A stretch of 64,000 nt of DNA from an uncultured Flavobacteriaceae bacterium (lineage in GTDB: Bacteria > Bacteroidota > Bacteroidia > Flavobacteriales > Flavobacteriaceae), in contig CANMSA010000005.1 of NCBI GenBank assembly GCA_947500385.1, positions 230,217-294,216 of the forward strand, written 5' to 3'. The notes under the pieces were generated by a model, which worked only from the letters and a program-made list of their open reading frames with translations, had not been told where the DNA came from and ran no database searches. The stretch's first letter is position 1; every line of letters begins with the position of its first letter. Shown piece after piece: positions 36,221 to 44,524 of the stretch. Made by a program: the position numbers and the translations under genes.

Positions 36221-37324
36221 TTAAGTCCATATAGCTTTTGCAATTCTTACAAAATGTTGCATTGTTTCCCTCGTTCCCATGGTGACACGCATCCATGTTT
36301 CCCCATCTACTGTTGTTGTTCCTACCTTGATATCGTTTTTGGCATATACAGCGGCGATGTTTAACACAACCGGATCGCACCGAAACCAAATAAAATTTGC
36401 ATGAGGAGTGATACAGTGCTTTCCTATTTTACGGAGTTCGTTCAAGGTATACTTGCGAACTTCCTGGTTTTTCAGTCTTGATCGTTCCACAAAATCAATG
36501 GCATCCAAGCTTTCCGATGCGGCCACGATACCCAGGTTGTTCAAGGCAGCGCCCTTCCATATTTGATAGCTTCGTAACATGGCCGCCGTTTCGGGTGTGG
36601 CTAACAAATAACCAACACGCAATCCGGCCAGGCCATAGATTTTGGAAAAGGTGCGAACTACAATAACCTTGGGATTAATGCGTATGAGCGGCGCCATGCT
36701 TTCATCGCCGCCCACATATTCGATATAGGCCTCATCGATTATCACATAGGAATGTTCGGAAACCCGCTTGCAAAATTCTTTGAGGTCGTTATATGGAAGC
36801 TTGGATCCTGTAGGGTTATTGGGGTTTACCAGGTACACCACCCCGGGATTCCTTTTGGCTACCAGCTCGATTTTCGTAAGATCCAACCCTTTTTTGTCGG
36901 TCATGGGTGTTTTCAACACCTCCCCCCCAAAACGCTTTATATAGTCGGGGAGTATATCAAAAGTGAGTTCAGCCGTTGTTACGACATGGTTTTCGCGAAC
37001 ACACCAACAGGCCAATAACTGTAATAGCTCCGATGATCCGGCACCCAGTACTACCGATAAAGGGTTCGTTCGGAATTTACGGGCAATTTTGTGTTGAAAC
37101 TCGGCCCTAAGCTTGCTTGGGTATCGATTGGAAGCCCCCATATCATTGCTGATGGCAATACGTGCCTTTTCTGAGGGGCCATACGGGTTTTCATTCGCTC
37201 CTAGGTTATTCAGTGCGGTGGAAAAGTTGTTTTCTAAGGTGCTTTTCGCGACCATATCCATTGGTTTCAATAGGCATGTAGCACTAAAAAGCGCCGAGTT
37301 AGTAAGCCATTTTCTTCGATCCAT
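36221..37324 (-). CDS. Exported PLP-dependent aminotransferase, histidinol-phosphate type
   Basis: The 367-residue fold type I aminotransferase resembles HisC. NPNNPTG is at 167-173, the cofactor-binding IIDEAYIEYVGG near 195-206, and the catalytic lysine in RTFSKIYGLAGLR (Lys228). The N-terminus is MDRRKWLTNSALFSATCLL, a twin-arginine type signal, which suggests export of the folded, cofactor-loaded enzyme. An exported HisC-like enzyme cannot serve histidine synthesis in the cytoplasm. It heads an operon with two secreted NTF2-like proteins; together they may process a small amino compound in the periplasm. The substrate is unknown. Confidence 0.82.
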   Translation of the reverse strand: MDRRKWLTNSALFSATCLLKPMDMVAKSTLENNFSTALNNLGANENPYGPSEKARIAISNDMGASNRYPSKLRAEFQHKIARKFRTNPLSVVLGAGSSELLQLLACWCVRENHVVTTAELTFDILPDYIKRFGGEVLKTPMTDKKGLDLTKIELVAKRNPGVVYLVNPNNPTGSKLPYNDLKEFCKRVSEHSYVIIDEAYIEYVGGDESMAPLIRINPKVIVVRTFSKIYGLAGLRVGYLLATPETAAMLRSYQIWKGAALNNLGIVAASESLDAIDFVERSRLKNQEVRKYTLNELRKIGKHCITPHANFIWFRCDPVVLNIAAVYAKNDIKVGTTTVDGETWMRVTMGTRETMQHFVRIAKAIWT

Positions 37325-37453
37325 AACTGAAACTTGAGCAATCGTTACAGCAAGAAATCACCTTTTCGGTATTTTTGAAAACACTTTCTTTTAAACGGTT
37401 CAAGTAGCATTTGAAACGTTCTTTGTAGTATTGAAGATGTGTACATACAACAC

Positions 37454-38164
37454 TTACGCCCGGGCAAGTTTTTCCACAATTGTTTTACGCATGCTACGGC
37501 TCACTGGAATCCTATTACCGGACCGCAGTTCCAAATCGTACGTATTCGCCTTTCTTTTGAAAATACCAACGACTAGATCCAATCGTACCACATACGATTT
37601 GTGCACTCGCTCAAAGCCTTCTGGCAACAACTTAAGCAATTGGTTCATTGGCTTATCATATATCTTAGTTGTACCATCTAACAATAGGAGTTCTGAATAA
37701 ATTCCTGCTGCTTTTATATAGTCGATCTTTTCTATCGGCACAAAATTTACCCCGCTACGTCCTTTTATCGCAACGTACTTTAACCCGGGACCCTTGGCAA
37801 GTGTGTCTTTACTAAAACGATCCATCGCCTTTCTCAAACGCTCTTTGGTAAATGGTTTTCCTACAAAATCAAGTACTCCATATTCAAAAGCCTCTAGCGC
37901 TTTTTCGGTATATGCAGAAACGATTACGGTATGGAAGGCTTCACAAGACAATCGCTTCAACAGCTCAAAACCATCTTTCCCGTGTAAATTCAAATCTAGA
38001 AAAAGAAGGTCTATTGACCGGTTTGAAAGGAATTCAAAGGCTTGGTTCAAACTTGTTACCACATGTATTTCTACCCTGTAATCAACAACCTCCCCGATAA
38101 AACGGCACAGCCTATCAGCGATAAGCCGCTCATCTTCACATACAAGAAGTTGTCTTACGCCCAT
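37454..38164 (-). CDS. LytTR family response regulator
   Basis: The 236-residue protein has a receiver domain with the acidic pair in VCEDERLI and the phospho-acceptor Asp57 in LLFLDLNLHGKDG. A LytTR DNA-binding domain follows at about 128-236 (KIDYIKAAGIYSELLL, RVHKSYVVRLDLV). It overlaps the end of its histidine kinase gene by 10 bases, so the two are coupled. Candidate binding sites are the direct repeats at 39373-39406 before the kinase gene, and a weaker pair lies near 37382-37417 before the aminotransferase gene. Confidence 0.92.
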   Translation of the reverse strand: MGVRQLLVCEDERLIADRLCRFIGEVVDYRVEIHVVTSLNQAFEFLSNRSIDLLFLDLNLHGKDGFELLKRLSCEAFHTVIVSAYTEKALEAFEYGVLDFVGKPFTKERLRKAMDRFSKDTLAKGPGLKYVAIKGRSGVNFVPIEKIDYIKAAGIYSELLLLDGTTKIYDKPMNQLLKLLPEGFERVHKSYVVRLDLVVGIFKRKANTYDLELRSGNRIPVSRSMRKTIVEKLARA

Positions 38165-39318
38165 ACCGTAATCGTTGATAACCAGCCTGCCGTTGTTGCC
38201 GAAGATTCAAATTCAAAACTAGTACCGTACGACTCTTTCAGCCTTGCCATCACATAACTTAATCCCATTCCTCTTTCTTCTGGTTCTGCGCCAACTTCAC
38301 CATCATTGGATATGGTATACACCTTTGCATTTCCCGTTACTTTTTTGGCAATCAAAAAAGTTCCGCTAGTGCGGTTCTCATAACCATGGGAAATACCATT
38401 TTCAACAAGGGTCAAAAAAATCCCGGGTGGAACCTCATCCCATTCAGAAAGGTTTTTGGTCTTCAATTGAAAATCTATGCTTTTTCGAACACTCATAATA
38501 CCGATATAAGAAGAAATAAGGGCTATCTCATCCATCACGGAAATCAACTTCTTATCACTGATCTTCCCAAAAAGTCGAAACTCTGTGGACAGATCCTGAA
38601 CAAAGATTGAAGCCTTTTGAGGGTCGCGCTCTATCAATTCTTGCAAAGAGGTCAAGGAGTTTAAGATAAAGTGGGGTTGAATGGTGGTTTTAAGTAATTG
38701 ATTTTCGAGTCGCGACGAGCGCAACAACGCATTCTGGTATTCCTTATTTTGCTTGGCCAACTCCATACTAGATGAAAGCATCATACAGAAAATCAATACG
38801 ATGACCCCTACAAAATACCCCCAATTCAAGACACCCGCCAATCCCAAGCCTTCACAAAATGCAAAACCGAGCAGCCCTATAAAAATAAGTCTGGCATGCT
38901 TTTTATGCTTCAAGGCAAAAAGCGCCTGAACAATAGCGATCCCGATGCTGGCAAAAATATAGTGCAATTCTGCAACAAAGAAAAAGCACCCCAGCGAGAT
39001 AAGGGCATATGATAGTACAAACCATTTTTTGTACGGCTGATCAAAACGGTACGCCAGAAAAATACTGAGGGATAACATTCCCATGATGACCGACAGGTAT
39101 ACGAAATCAAAGGCACTGAGCGGTAGGGGCGCAAAAAGGATTCGCTCGTCAGGGTATGTTTTCAAGTAAATTTTAAAGCAGTGAAAAAAGCAGTAAAAAG
39201 CAAAAAACAAATAGGCCGGTTTTCTGTGATACCCAAAATACAGCCCCACATTAAAGCAGCCCGCCGTACTCAGTACGGAAACGATTACCAAGATGCTTTC
39301 TTGCAAAGTAAACTCCAT
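38155..39318 (-). CDS. LytS-type sensor histidine kinase
   Basis: The 387-residue protein has about seven N-terminal membrane helices (residues 8-183) and then a His_kinase domain with the phospho-acceptor histidine in TTIQPHFILNSLTSL (His216). The ATP-binding N-box is LVENGISHGYE, and a glycine-rich GMGLSYVMARL follows near the end. It phosphorylates the LytTR regulator encoded downstream with overlap. No extracytoplasmic sensor domain is present, so the membrane bundle itself is the likely sensor. Confidence 0.92.
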   Translation of the reverse strand: MEFTLQESILVIVSVLSTAGCFNVGLYFGYHRKPAYLFFAFYCFFHCFKIYLKTYPDERILFAPLPLSAFDFVYLSVIMGMLSLSIFLAYRFDQPYKKWFVLSYALISLGCFFFVAELHYIFASIGIAIVQALFALKHKKHARLIFIGLLGFAFCEGLGLAGVLNWGYFVGVIVLIFCMMLSSSMELAKQNKEYQNALLRSSRLENQLLKTTIQPHFILNSLTSLQELIERDPQKASIFVQDLSTEFRLFGKISDKKLISVMDEIALISSYIGIMSVRKSIDFQLKTKNLSEWDEVPPGIFLTLVENGISHGYENRTSGTFLIAKKVTGNAKVYTISNDGEVGAEPEERGMGLSYVMARLKESYGTSFEFESSATTAGWLSTITVWA

Positions 39319-39372
39319 CTAGAACGCCATTGAACCTTTCAAACAAAATACAATTCTTTTGCCAAAGCTTCA

Positions 39373-39406
39373 ATTTTCTTTTGAACGGAGACATTTTCTT
39401 TTGAAC
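39373..39406 (-). promoter_or_regulatory. Two 14-bp direct repeats, 20 bp apart, before the LytS/LytTR operon
   Basis: ATTTTCTTTTGAAC occurs at 39373-39386 and again, identical, at 39393-39406. The 20-bp step puts both copies on nearly the same face of the helix, as in known LytTR operators, which are direct repeats. They lie 55-88 bases upstream of the kinase start, which fits autoregulation. The rest of the 363-base region up to the AraC gene shows no coding sequence. Confidence 0.65.
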
Positions 39407-39681
39407 AGTTTACCAAAAATGTTCAAATAGCTTGTCAAGCCTTCCAGTATCGTATATCAGTACATTCCATACCGAGGATGCCGCTTAGAAGTTGTTTACA
39501 AATTTAAATAGTAATTCGCTTTATTTCAGATTGTTAGCTTTACTCGTATTCGCCTACCAACCAATAGATATTTGTTCTGAATACTGTAAATACATATCTT
39601 GGATTCGATTCTTGCTCAAGGACAACACTTTCTTTCGTTTGCTTGTTAAGGGTCTCGAATAAAAGGTACACCCTTCATGGT

Positions 39682-40728
39682 ATGGAAATAATACGATACA
39701 TAGTAGCGGCTTACATTTTGATCGGCTTTATGGTGGCCGGAGGTCTTTTCTTTACAAGGCGCCCCCACATTAATGTTTTCCTGGCCATTTTTGTATTCCT
39801 GTTCTCCTTAGACGGACTCTATTTTCTGTACGAGTCCGGCGATCTTTTGAAAATGTATCCTCATTTTCATTTAATCAATTACCCCATCAATTTAGTATTC
39901 GGACCCGTGATTTACTTTCATATACGATCTCTTGCAGTACCGGCCGAAGGGAACGTTCGAAAACTACTCTTGCATTTGCTGCCCTTTATGGCGTTGTTCT
40001 TGTTTACTTGCTACTTATTTACCATGCCAGCACTCGATCGCATAAAATTCATGGGGGGTGCTTATTATTACACCATCGCCCGACCTATCAATTATTTTAA
40101 GGTCGCGCATCTTTTATTTTATGGAATTCTAATGCTCCTGTTCATACGAAAAAAAGAACGGCTAGCACATGTACATCAAAAAACCTACGCAAAAACAATC
40201 GTATTCATTTATCTCGTTACAGCAGTCTTACAAGCCTCTTTTACTGCGGCAATCATGCTTTCCCATTACTTTATCATATACTATCTTGTCGCATTTACCT
40301 TGGTTTTGACCATCGGATATATGTTGTATTTTGAACCGGCCGTTTTTCAAAAGTTGAAGGTTAAGTATGCAAAATCTACCTTATCCAAATCAGATAGGGT
40401 CCGAATTTTGCAAAAGATCGAAACCTATCTGGCCATTAAGGAACAGCTTGTAAATCAGACACTGGATCTCGCCGTTTTAGCGCAGCACATTAGCGAAAAA
40501 AAGCATCATATTTCGCAGACCTTATCCCAAGAATTGAATACTTCATTCAATGGCTATGTAAACAAACACAGAGTCGAATACAGTAAGCTTTTACTTCGAA
40601 ACCCCTCCTACGACAAGTTTAAAATTTCAGCCATCGCTACCGATGTTGGTTTTACGAACAAGAATACCTTTAACCGTGCTTTCATCAAATACAACGTTTG
40701 TACCCCCAGCGAGTATCGAAAAGGATGA
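39682..40728 (+). CDS. Membrane-anchored AraC family transcriptional regulator
   Basis: The 348-residue protein has about six or seven N-terminal membrane helices (to about residue 215) and a C-terminal AraC domain at about 240-345. LDLAVLAQHISEKKHHISQTL and ISAIATDVGFTNKNTFNRAF form the two helix-turn-helix units, and CTPSEYRKG is the family ending. I use the ATG at 39682 because upstream codons have no match. It resembles the regulator at 31066-32106 in layout. It is divergent from the LytS/LytTR operon. The target is unknown. Confidence 0.85.
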   Translation: MEIIRYIVAAYILIGFMVAGGLFFTRRPHINVFLAIFVFLFSLDGLYFLYESGDLLKMYPHFHLINYPINLVFGPVIYFHIRSLAVPAEGNVRKLLLHLLPFMALFLFTCYLFTMPALDRIKFMGGAYYYTIARPINYFKVAHLLFYGILMLLFIRKKERLAHVHQKTYAKTIVFIYLVTAVLQASFTAAIMLSHYFIIYYLVAFTLVLTIGYMLYFEPAVFQKLKVKYAKSTLSKSDRVRILQKIETYLAIKEQLVNQTLDLAVLAQHISEKKHHISQTLSQELNTSFNGYVNKHRVEYSKLLLRNPSYDKFKISAIATDVGFTNKNTFNRAFIKYNVCTPSEYRKG

Positions 40729-40840
40729 CTTTCCAACCCACACATTGGTAACAAATAATTGGTTGACACTCCATTTTTCTACATGGTAACTATAAAATGC
40801 CTACCATTACATACACCAAAAATTTCTAAAAGCTTTAACT

Positions 40841-41128
40841 ATGAGTGCTGAAGAACGAATCATGACGCGGCATCCGCAAGGAAAAAAAGGAGTTCATATC
40901 TTAAAAAGACGGTATGACTTCATCAAGGAGTTTATTGTTAGAACCATTGAAGCAGCGGGTGAAATTTCTTATGAACAGCTTAATGATATTGCAATAGAAC
41001 AATTAAGGAACACTTTTGACGGTAAAGTGACTTGGTACATAGTATCGGTAAAACTCGACTTGGAAGCGCGCAACATCATTGAACGAATTCCCAAAACGAG
41101 TCCGCATAGGCTTCGAATGAAAAACTAA
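40841..41128 (+). CDS. DUF6958-like small protein
   Basis: The 95-residue cytoplasmic protein resembles the DUF6958 family. It has the PQGKKGVHILKRRYDFIKEF start, a winged-helix-like middle, and the ending VKLDLEARNIIERIPKTSPHR. The domain pattern looks like a small DNA- or protein-binding helix unit, but no function is established to my knowledge. It lies 22 bases before a DUF6090 gene in the same direction. Confidence 0.65.
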   Translation: MSAEERIMTRHPQGKKGVHILKRRYDFIKEFIVRTIEAAGEISYEQLNDIAIEQLRNTFDGKVTWYIVSVKLDLEARNIIERIPKTSPHRLRMKN

Positions 41129-41150
41129 ACCGTTTTATGCCAGGTACGAT

Positions 41151-41798
41151 ATGACGAAGAAAAACATTGAATGGAAATCGAAATGGGTTGATTTGCTCAT
41201 TGTTATCATAGGAATCACCATCGCCTACCAGTTAAACAATTGGAGCGAAAAGAACCAGGAAAACACCAAAGAAAACGAGTACCTCCAAAGTTTTCAAAGG
41301 GAGAACAAAACCAACGAAAAGCGAATTGCAAAAGCCTTGCTGTACTTGGAGGAAAGCAAAGCCAACATCGATTCCCTAAAACAGTTGTTGGTTACACAGC
41401 GTTTCCAAGATGCCCGTATCGCCACGTTTTCGAACTATATGATGGCAACCTTACGTTTTAATCCTACGGTGGTCACCATGGAAAACATTAAAGCATCGGG
41501 AGACTTTGAATTGATTCGGGATATTACACTAAGGAATACTTTGATAGCGCTTTACAGCGCGTACGCGGTACTTGCCATTGTAGACCAAAAGATGGAAGAC
41601 TTCGTAGATGGGTATGCCACCCCATTTTTCTTTGAGAAAATACGCTTCCTTGATTTTAGTCCTATAGATGATGAGGGTTTTATAAGTGACCCTCATTTTG
41701 AGAATATCGTTTTAGGTTATGAAAAGTTACTTGACCAACAGATTTTGGCATACCGTACTACCCTAGATACGTTAACCGTCCTAAATAGTATGTTGTAA
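41151..41798 (+). CDS. DUF6090-like membrane-anchored protein
   Basis: The 215-residue protein has one N-terminal membrane helix (about residues 12-27, with GITIAYQLNNWSE directly after, typical of DUF6090). A charged helical coiled region and a soluble domain without catalytic motifs follow. The family is common in Flavobacteriaceae and has no known function. It starts 22 bases after the DUF6958-like gene, so the two are probably co-transcribed. Confidence 0.75.
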   Translation: MTKKNIEWKSKWVDLLIVIIGITIAYQLNNWSEKNQENTKENEYLQSFQRENKTNEKRIAKALLYLEESKANIDSLKQLLVTQRFQDARIATFSNYMMATLRFNPTVVTMENIKASGDFELIRDITLRNTLIALYSAYAVLAIVDQKMEDFVDGYATPFFFEKIRFLDFSPIDDEGFISDPHFENIVLGYEKLLDQQILAYRTTLDTLTVLNSML

Positions 41799-42206
41799 CA
41801 CTGGCTTTAGAAAAGACAAATCTGCCCGCGACCAATCAAAAAGGCTGTCTTGTACAACCCTAATGGCCACCAACTACAGTCGATATCACTTAAATTACAA
41901 AGCTCCCTGGCAAAATTTGCTACTGGCTGTCAATCTTTGTAGGCAAATGCAGTTTAAAAACCTTGCCCATTACCGTTTGCCCCGCCCCTTTTCCGTTTAC
42001 CCAATTTCTGCCAACTACTTTCTTTCTTGTTTATTTGAACAAAACACCCATAATTTTAAGGAGGGTAACGATCAAAAAACGGTCCAAAAAATTAGGTGTT
42101 ACCCCTCTCCGATTTAAAGCAACCTCCCCTTTACCTTCAAGATATAAATTTAGTACTCACGATCCATCCAAACAGGTCGTACTGGTTAAATCTTAAAAAA
42201 AACAAC
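41799..42206. other. Intergenic region without a recognised gene
   Basis: The 408 bases between the DUF6090-like gene and the lipoprotein gene contain only short frames in several phases with no motif. I see no repeat or terminator with a proper T-run. The promoter of the lipoprotein gene probably lies in the last 100 bases. Confidence 0.4.
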
Positions 42207-42812
42207 ATGAAGAAATCAAATTTATTTAAACCCCATTCGGTCATTAGCACCCAAGGCATTGTACTATCGCACTTAAAAAAGAGGCAACTTTTGATAGGGT
42301 TGTTATCCGTATTCCTTCTTTTGATAGCGGCAAGTTGCTCCGGAGATGATGGGGAAAACAATGAAGTTACGCCCGAAGAAAATGCGGTAGCCAGCTTTTC
42401 ATTGTCCGGTGATGGTTATGACGAGTCTATCACTTATAATGGTAAGGACAATCTCATCTTTTGTCGGTTGACCGGCTCGGAAATGTGGATCCGCATGGCG
42501 AGCAGCAAGGCGGCCAATGGAAACGGTTTTCGTTACATCGACATTGATATTTGCAATTATGCCGGTTCGGGTACCTATACTCCGGTAGATCCTCGCAATA
42601 GGCCCTGTCCAGAAGGTTTGCTTTGGGATATTTTCTGGCATGACGGGGACAAAGTATACTCCAATACGGAGACCTCATCGCCTTGTCAATTGGTCCTAAC
42701 CTTAGATGGAAACGTTCTTAATGGCACCTTCGATTGCAGTGAAGTAATACGTTTCGAAGGCACTGAAAGCATTCAGGTCACACAGGGCAGTTTCAGTTGT
42801 GTAGTAGAATGA
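42207..42812 (+). CDS. Hypothetical lipoprotein
   Basis: The 201-residue protein has a lipoprotein signal (LLLIAASC, Cys near residue 44) after an unusually long positively charged N-terminus of about 25 residues. The mature part is acidic, with four or more cysteines (for example ICNYAG, RPCPEG, SPCQLV, FDCSEV) that could form disulfides, and strand-rich. I use the ATG at 42207. No family is recognised. A bidirectional terminator follows. Confidence 0.6.
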   Translation: MKKSNLFKPHSVISTQGIVLSHLKKRQLLIGLLSVFLLLIAASCSGDDGENNEVTPEENAVASFSLSGDGYDESITYNGKDNLIFCRLTGSEMWIRMASSKAANGNGFRYIDIDICNYAGSGTYTPVDPRNRPCPEGLLWDIFWHDGDKVYSNTETSSPCQLVLTLDGNVLNGTFDCSEVIRFEGTESIQVTQGSFSCVVE

Positions 42813-42843
42813 TACGCGTTTTTATTTCATAAATCATCCATTG

Positions 42844-42885
42844 CAAAAAAGACTTGGTAGCTAAATGAAGCTACCAAGTCTTTCT
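42844..42885. terminator. Bidirectional terminator between convergent genes
   Basis: A perfect stem of about 15 bp (AAAGACTTGGTAGCT with its complement) closes a six-base loop. A run of six T residues follows on the minus strand and a shorter T-rich run on the plus strand, so it can serve both the lipoprotein gene and the operon that ends at 42957. Confidence 0.85.
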
Positions 42886-42956
42886 ATTCCGTCCTCCTCA
42901 AAGTACTCTAACAAAAAATTACATACATTGTCATTTTTGATCGCACCCTTAGCAGA

Positions 42957-43700
42957 TTAAAACAGCTTTACCTTATACCTATAATGGCCGTTGAAGTACT
43001 CTTGAGATTTTAAAAATTCCCTTGATTCCGAAGAAATCCAAAATAGCCCATAGGCCGATGCGTCGTATTCAATTTTCAATACCCAACACAGCACCTCAAC
43101 ATCTTTGGCAAGTTTCAGGGAGCGCTGGTCAATCACCTTATAGCGGTGATAAGTGGCTGCTTCTTTATTGGGGTCAAAGAATGCAATCTTGAATTCCTGT
43201 CCTATTTTTGTAATGGGAAGCAGGGGAAAAGTTTCCAAATCTTGTTCCCATGAAATAATGGGTATCCCTAATTTTTTGCCTTCCCTGCCCAGCATTACAT
43301 TTCGGGGAACTGTATCAGATGGTATCATGGCCTCTTGGTTGAAATCATAGGCTACGACCAAGGTGTCGTTATAGATGGCCTTATGAAATACCGGAGCCAA
43401 GGTTTTTTGATTACAAATATTGATAATTTGAGACTGTAGCACGTCATGATGGTACCAATTCCAAGAAAAATGCACTACCGGTCGATCCTTCAAGGCAGCA
43501 AATGTGGTAGTGCGTTCCCAAATGTCTCCCGAGGTTTTTTGCCGATGAAGGCTGTCGGTAAAATATACGACATATTTGCTTGTACCCTCTTTCAAGTGGG
43601 CCATTTCAAGTATATTACTTTCAGCATTTACGGTTATTGTTTGGCTGAAGATACCTTGCATTGCAAGTAGCGATGAAAACAAGAATACTAATCTTTTCAT
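42957..43700 (-). CDS. Secreted protein of unknown function, last gene of the haemoglobin operon
   Basis: The 247-residue protein has a signal peptide (FLFSSLLAMQGIFSQ) and a strand-rich body with paired HFSWNWYHHDV and HRYKVIDQRSLKL segments. It recalls DUF3108-type lipocalin-like proteins, but only loosely. It starts 53 bases after the DUF481 gene in the same direction and ends at a strong terminator, so it is likely the last gene of the four-gene operon controlled from 46666-46695. Confidence 0.65.
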   Translation of the reverse strand: MKRLVFLFSSLLAMQGIFSQTITVNAESNILEMAHLKEGTSKYVVYFTDSLHRQKTSGDIWERTTTFAALKDRPVVHFSWNWYHHDVLQSQIINICNQKTLAPVFHKAIYNDTLVVAYDFNQEAMIPSDTVPRNVMLGREGKKLGIPIISWEQDLETFPLLPITKIGQEFKIAFFDPNKEAATYHRYKVIDQRSLKLAKDVEVLCWVLKIEYDASAYGLFWISSESREFLKSQEYFNGHYRYKVKLF

Positions 43701-43753
43701 AGTTTAGTTATTTAAAGTGTGTTATCCTCTTCTCTGTTTTAATAAGTCAAATA

Positions 43754-44524
43754 CTATTTGAATGGTGCGAATGAGATACCATAGGTCATTAACCAATCGT
43801 CTGGTTTAACATCTGCCGCCGTGATATCCTCATGGGAAAATTGAAGTTTGGCCTGTAAACTAATGGAAGTATTTAGACGATATCCCAACCCTATAAAGGC
43901 AAGAATACGTTGGTTCCCTTGAGTGGACACAGAAATCTGATCGATGAATTCGTAATTTATTTTAAGAGCGGTTACCATTACATGTTCCCCATAGATGCGA
44001 AGGGTGGGGCGAATACTTTTGAACGATGTTAGCGATAGATCATTGAAAACCACTTCATCGTCATATTTTGAAACATCGTAGATCAAAGCGGTAGAGATCT
44101 TTAATAGGTGCCTCTTTTTTTTGATCGGCACCCAAGTGACTCCCAGCCCGTTTTGCACACGGCTCTTTATCCTTAGTCGAAAATTGGTTTCGTATAACGA
44201 CAAGTAAAAAGGGTACAGCTTTTTAAATGGCTTGTTATAAATATATACGTTTCCGACATACTGATGATCAATTTTGCGATCATTGACTTCCCCGTATCTA
44301 AATTGATGCGCTGATTTGAACACCCAATTTTTGCTTGGAAAACTATGTAGGACTTCCACGTTATTTGCCAAAAGCACTCTTTCTACGTTACCAAAGGCGA
44401 AATTTCCTGACACTCGTAATTGCATATTCCATGATAAGGTATCGGTTTCGGTTATTTGTGCATCTACAACAAAAAAAGGCAACCACATGGAGCACAACAC
44501 CAAAACCGATTTTCTCCTTACCAT
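43754..44524 (-). CDS. DUF481 family outer-membrane barrel protein
   Basis: The 256-residue protein has a signal peptide ending near FFVVDAQ, and the barrel pattern of DUF481: repeated strands such as WNMQLRVSGNFAFGNVERV, FKSAHQFRYGEVND and LKISTALIYDVSKYDDE. Its start codon overlaps the end of the MBL/cyclase gene by seven bases, so it is coupled to it. It probably forms a small outer-membrane channel or scaffold; the function of the family is unknown. Confidence 0.8.
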   Translation of the reverse strand: MVRRKSVLVLCSMWLPFFVVDAQITETDTLSWNMQLRVSGNFAFGNVERVLLANNVEVLHSFPSKNWVFKSAHQFRYGEVNDRKIDHQYVGNVYIYNKPFKKLYPFYLSLYETNFRLRIKSRVQNGLGVTWVPIKKKRHLLKISTALIYDVSKYDDEVVFNDLSLTSFKSIRPTLRIYGEHVMVTALKINYEFIDQISVSTQGNQRILAFIGLGYRLNTSISLQAKLQFSHEDITAADVKPDDWLMTYGISFAPFK

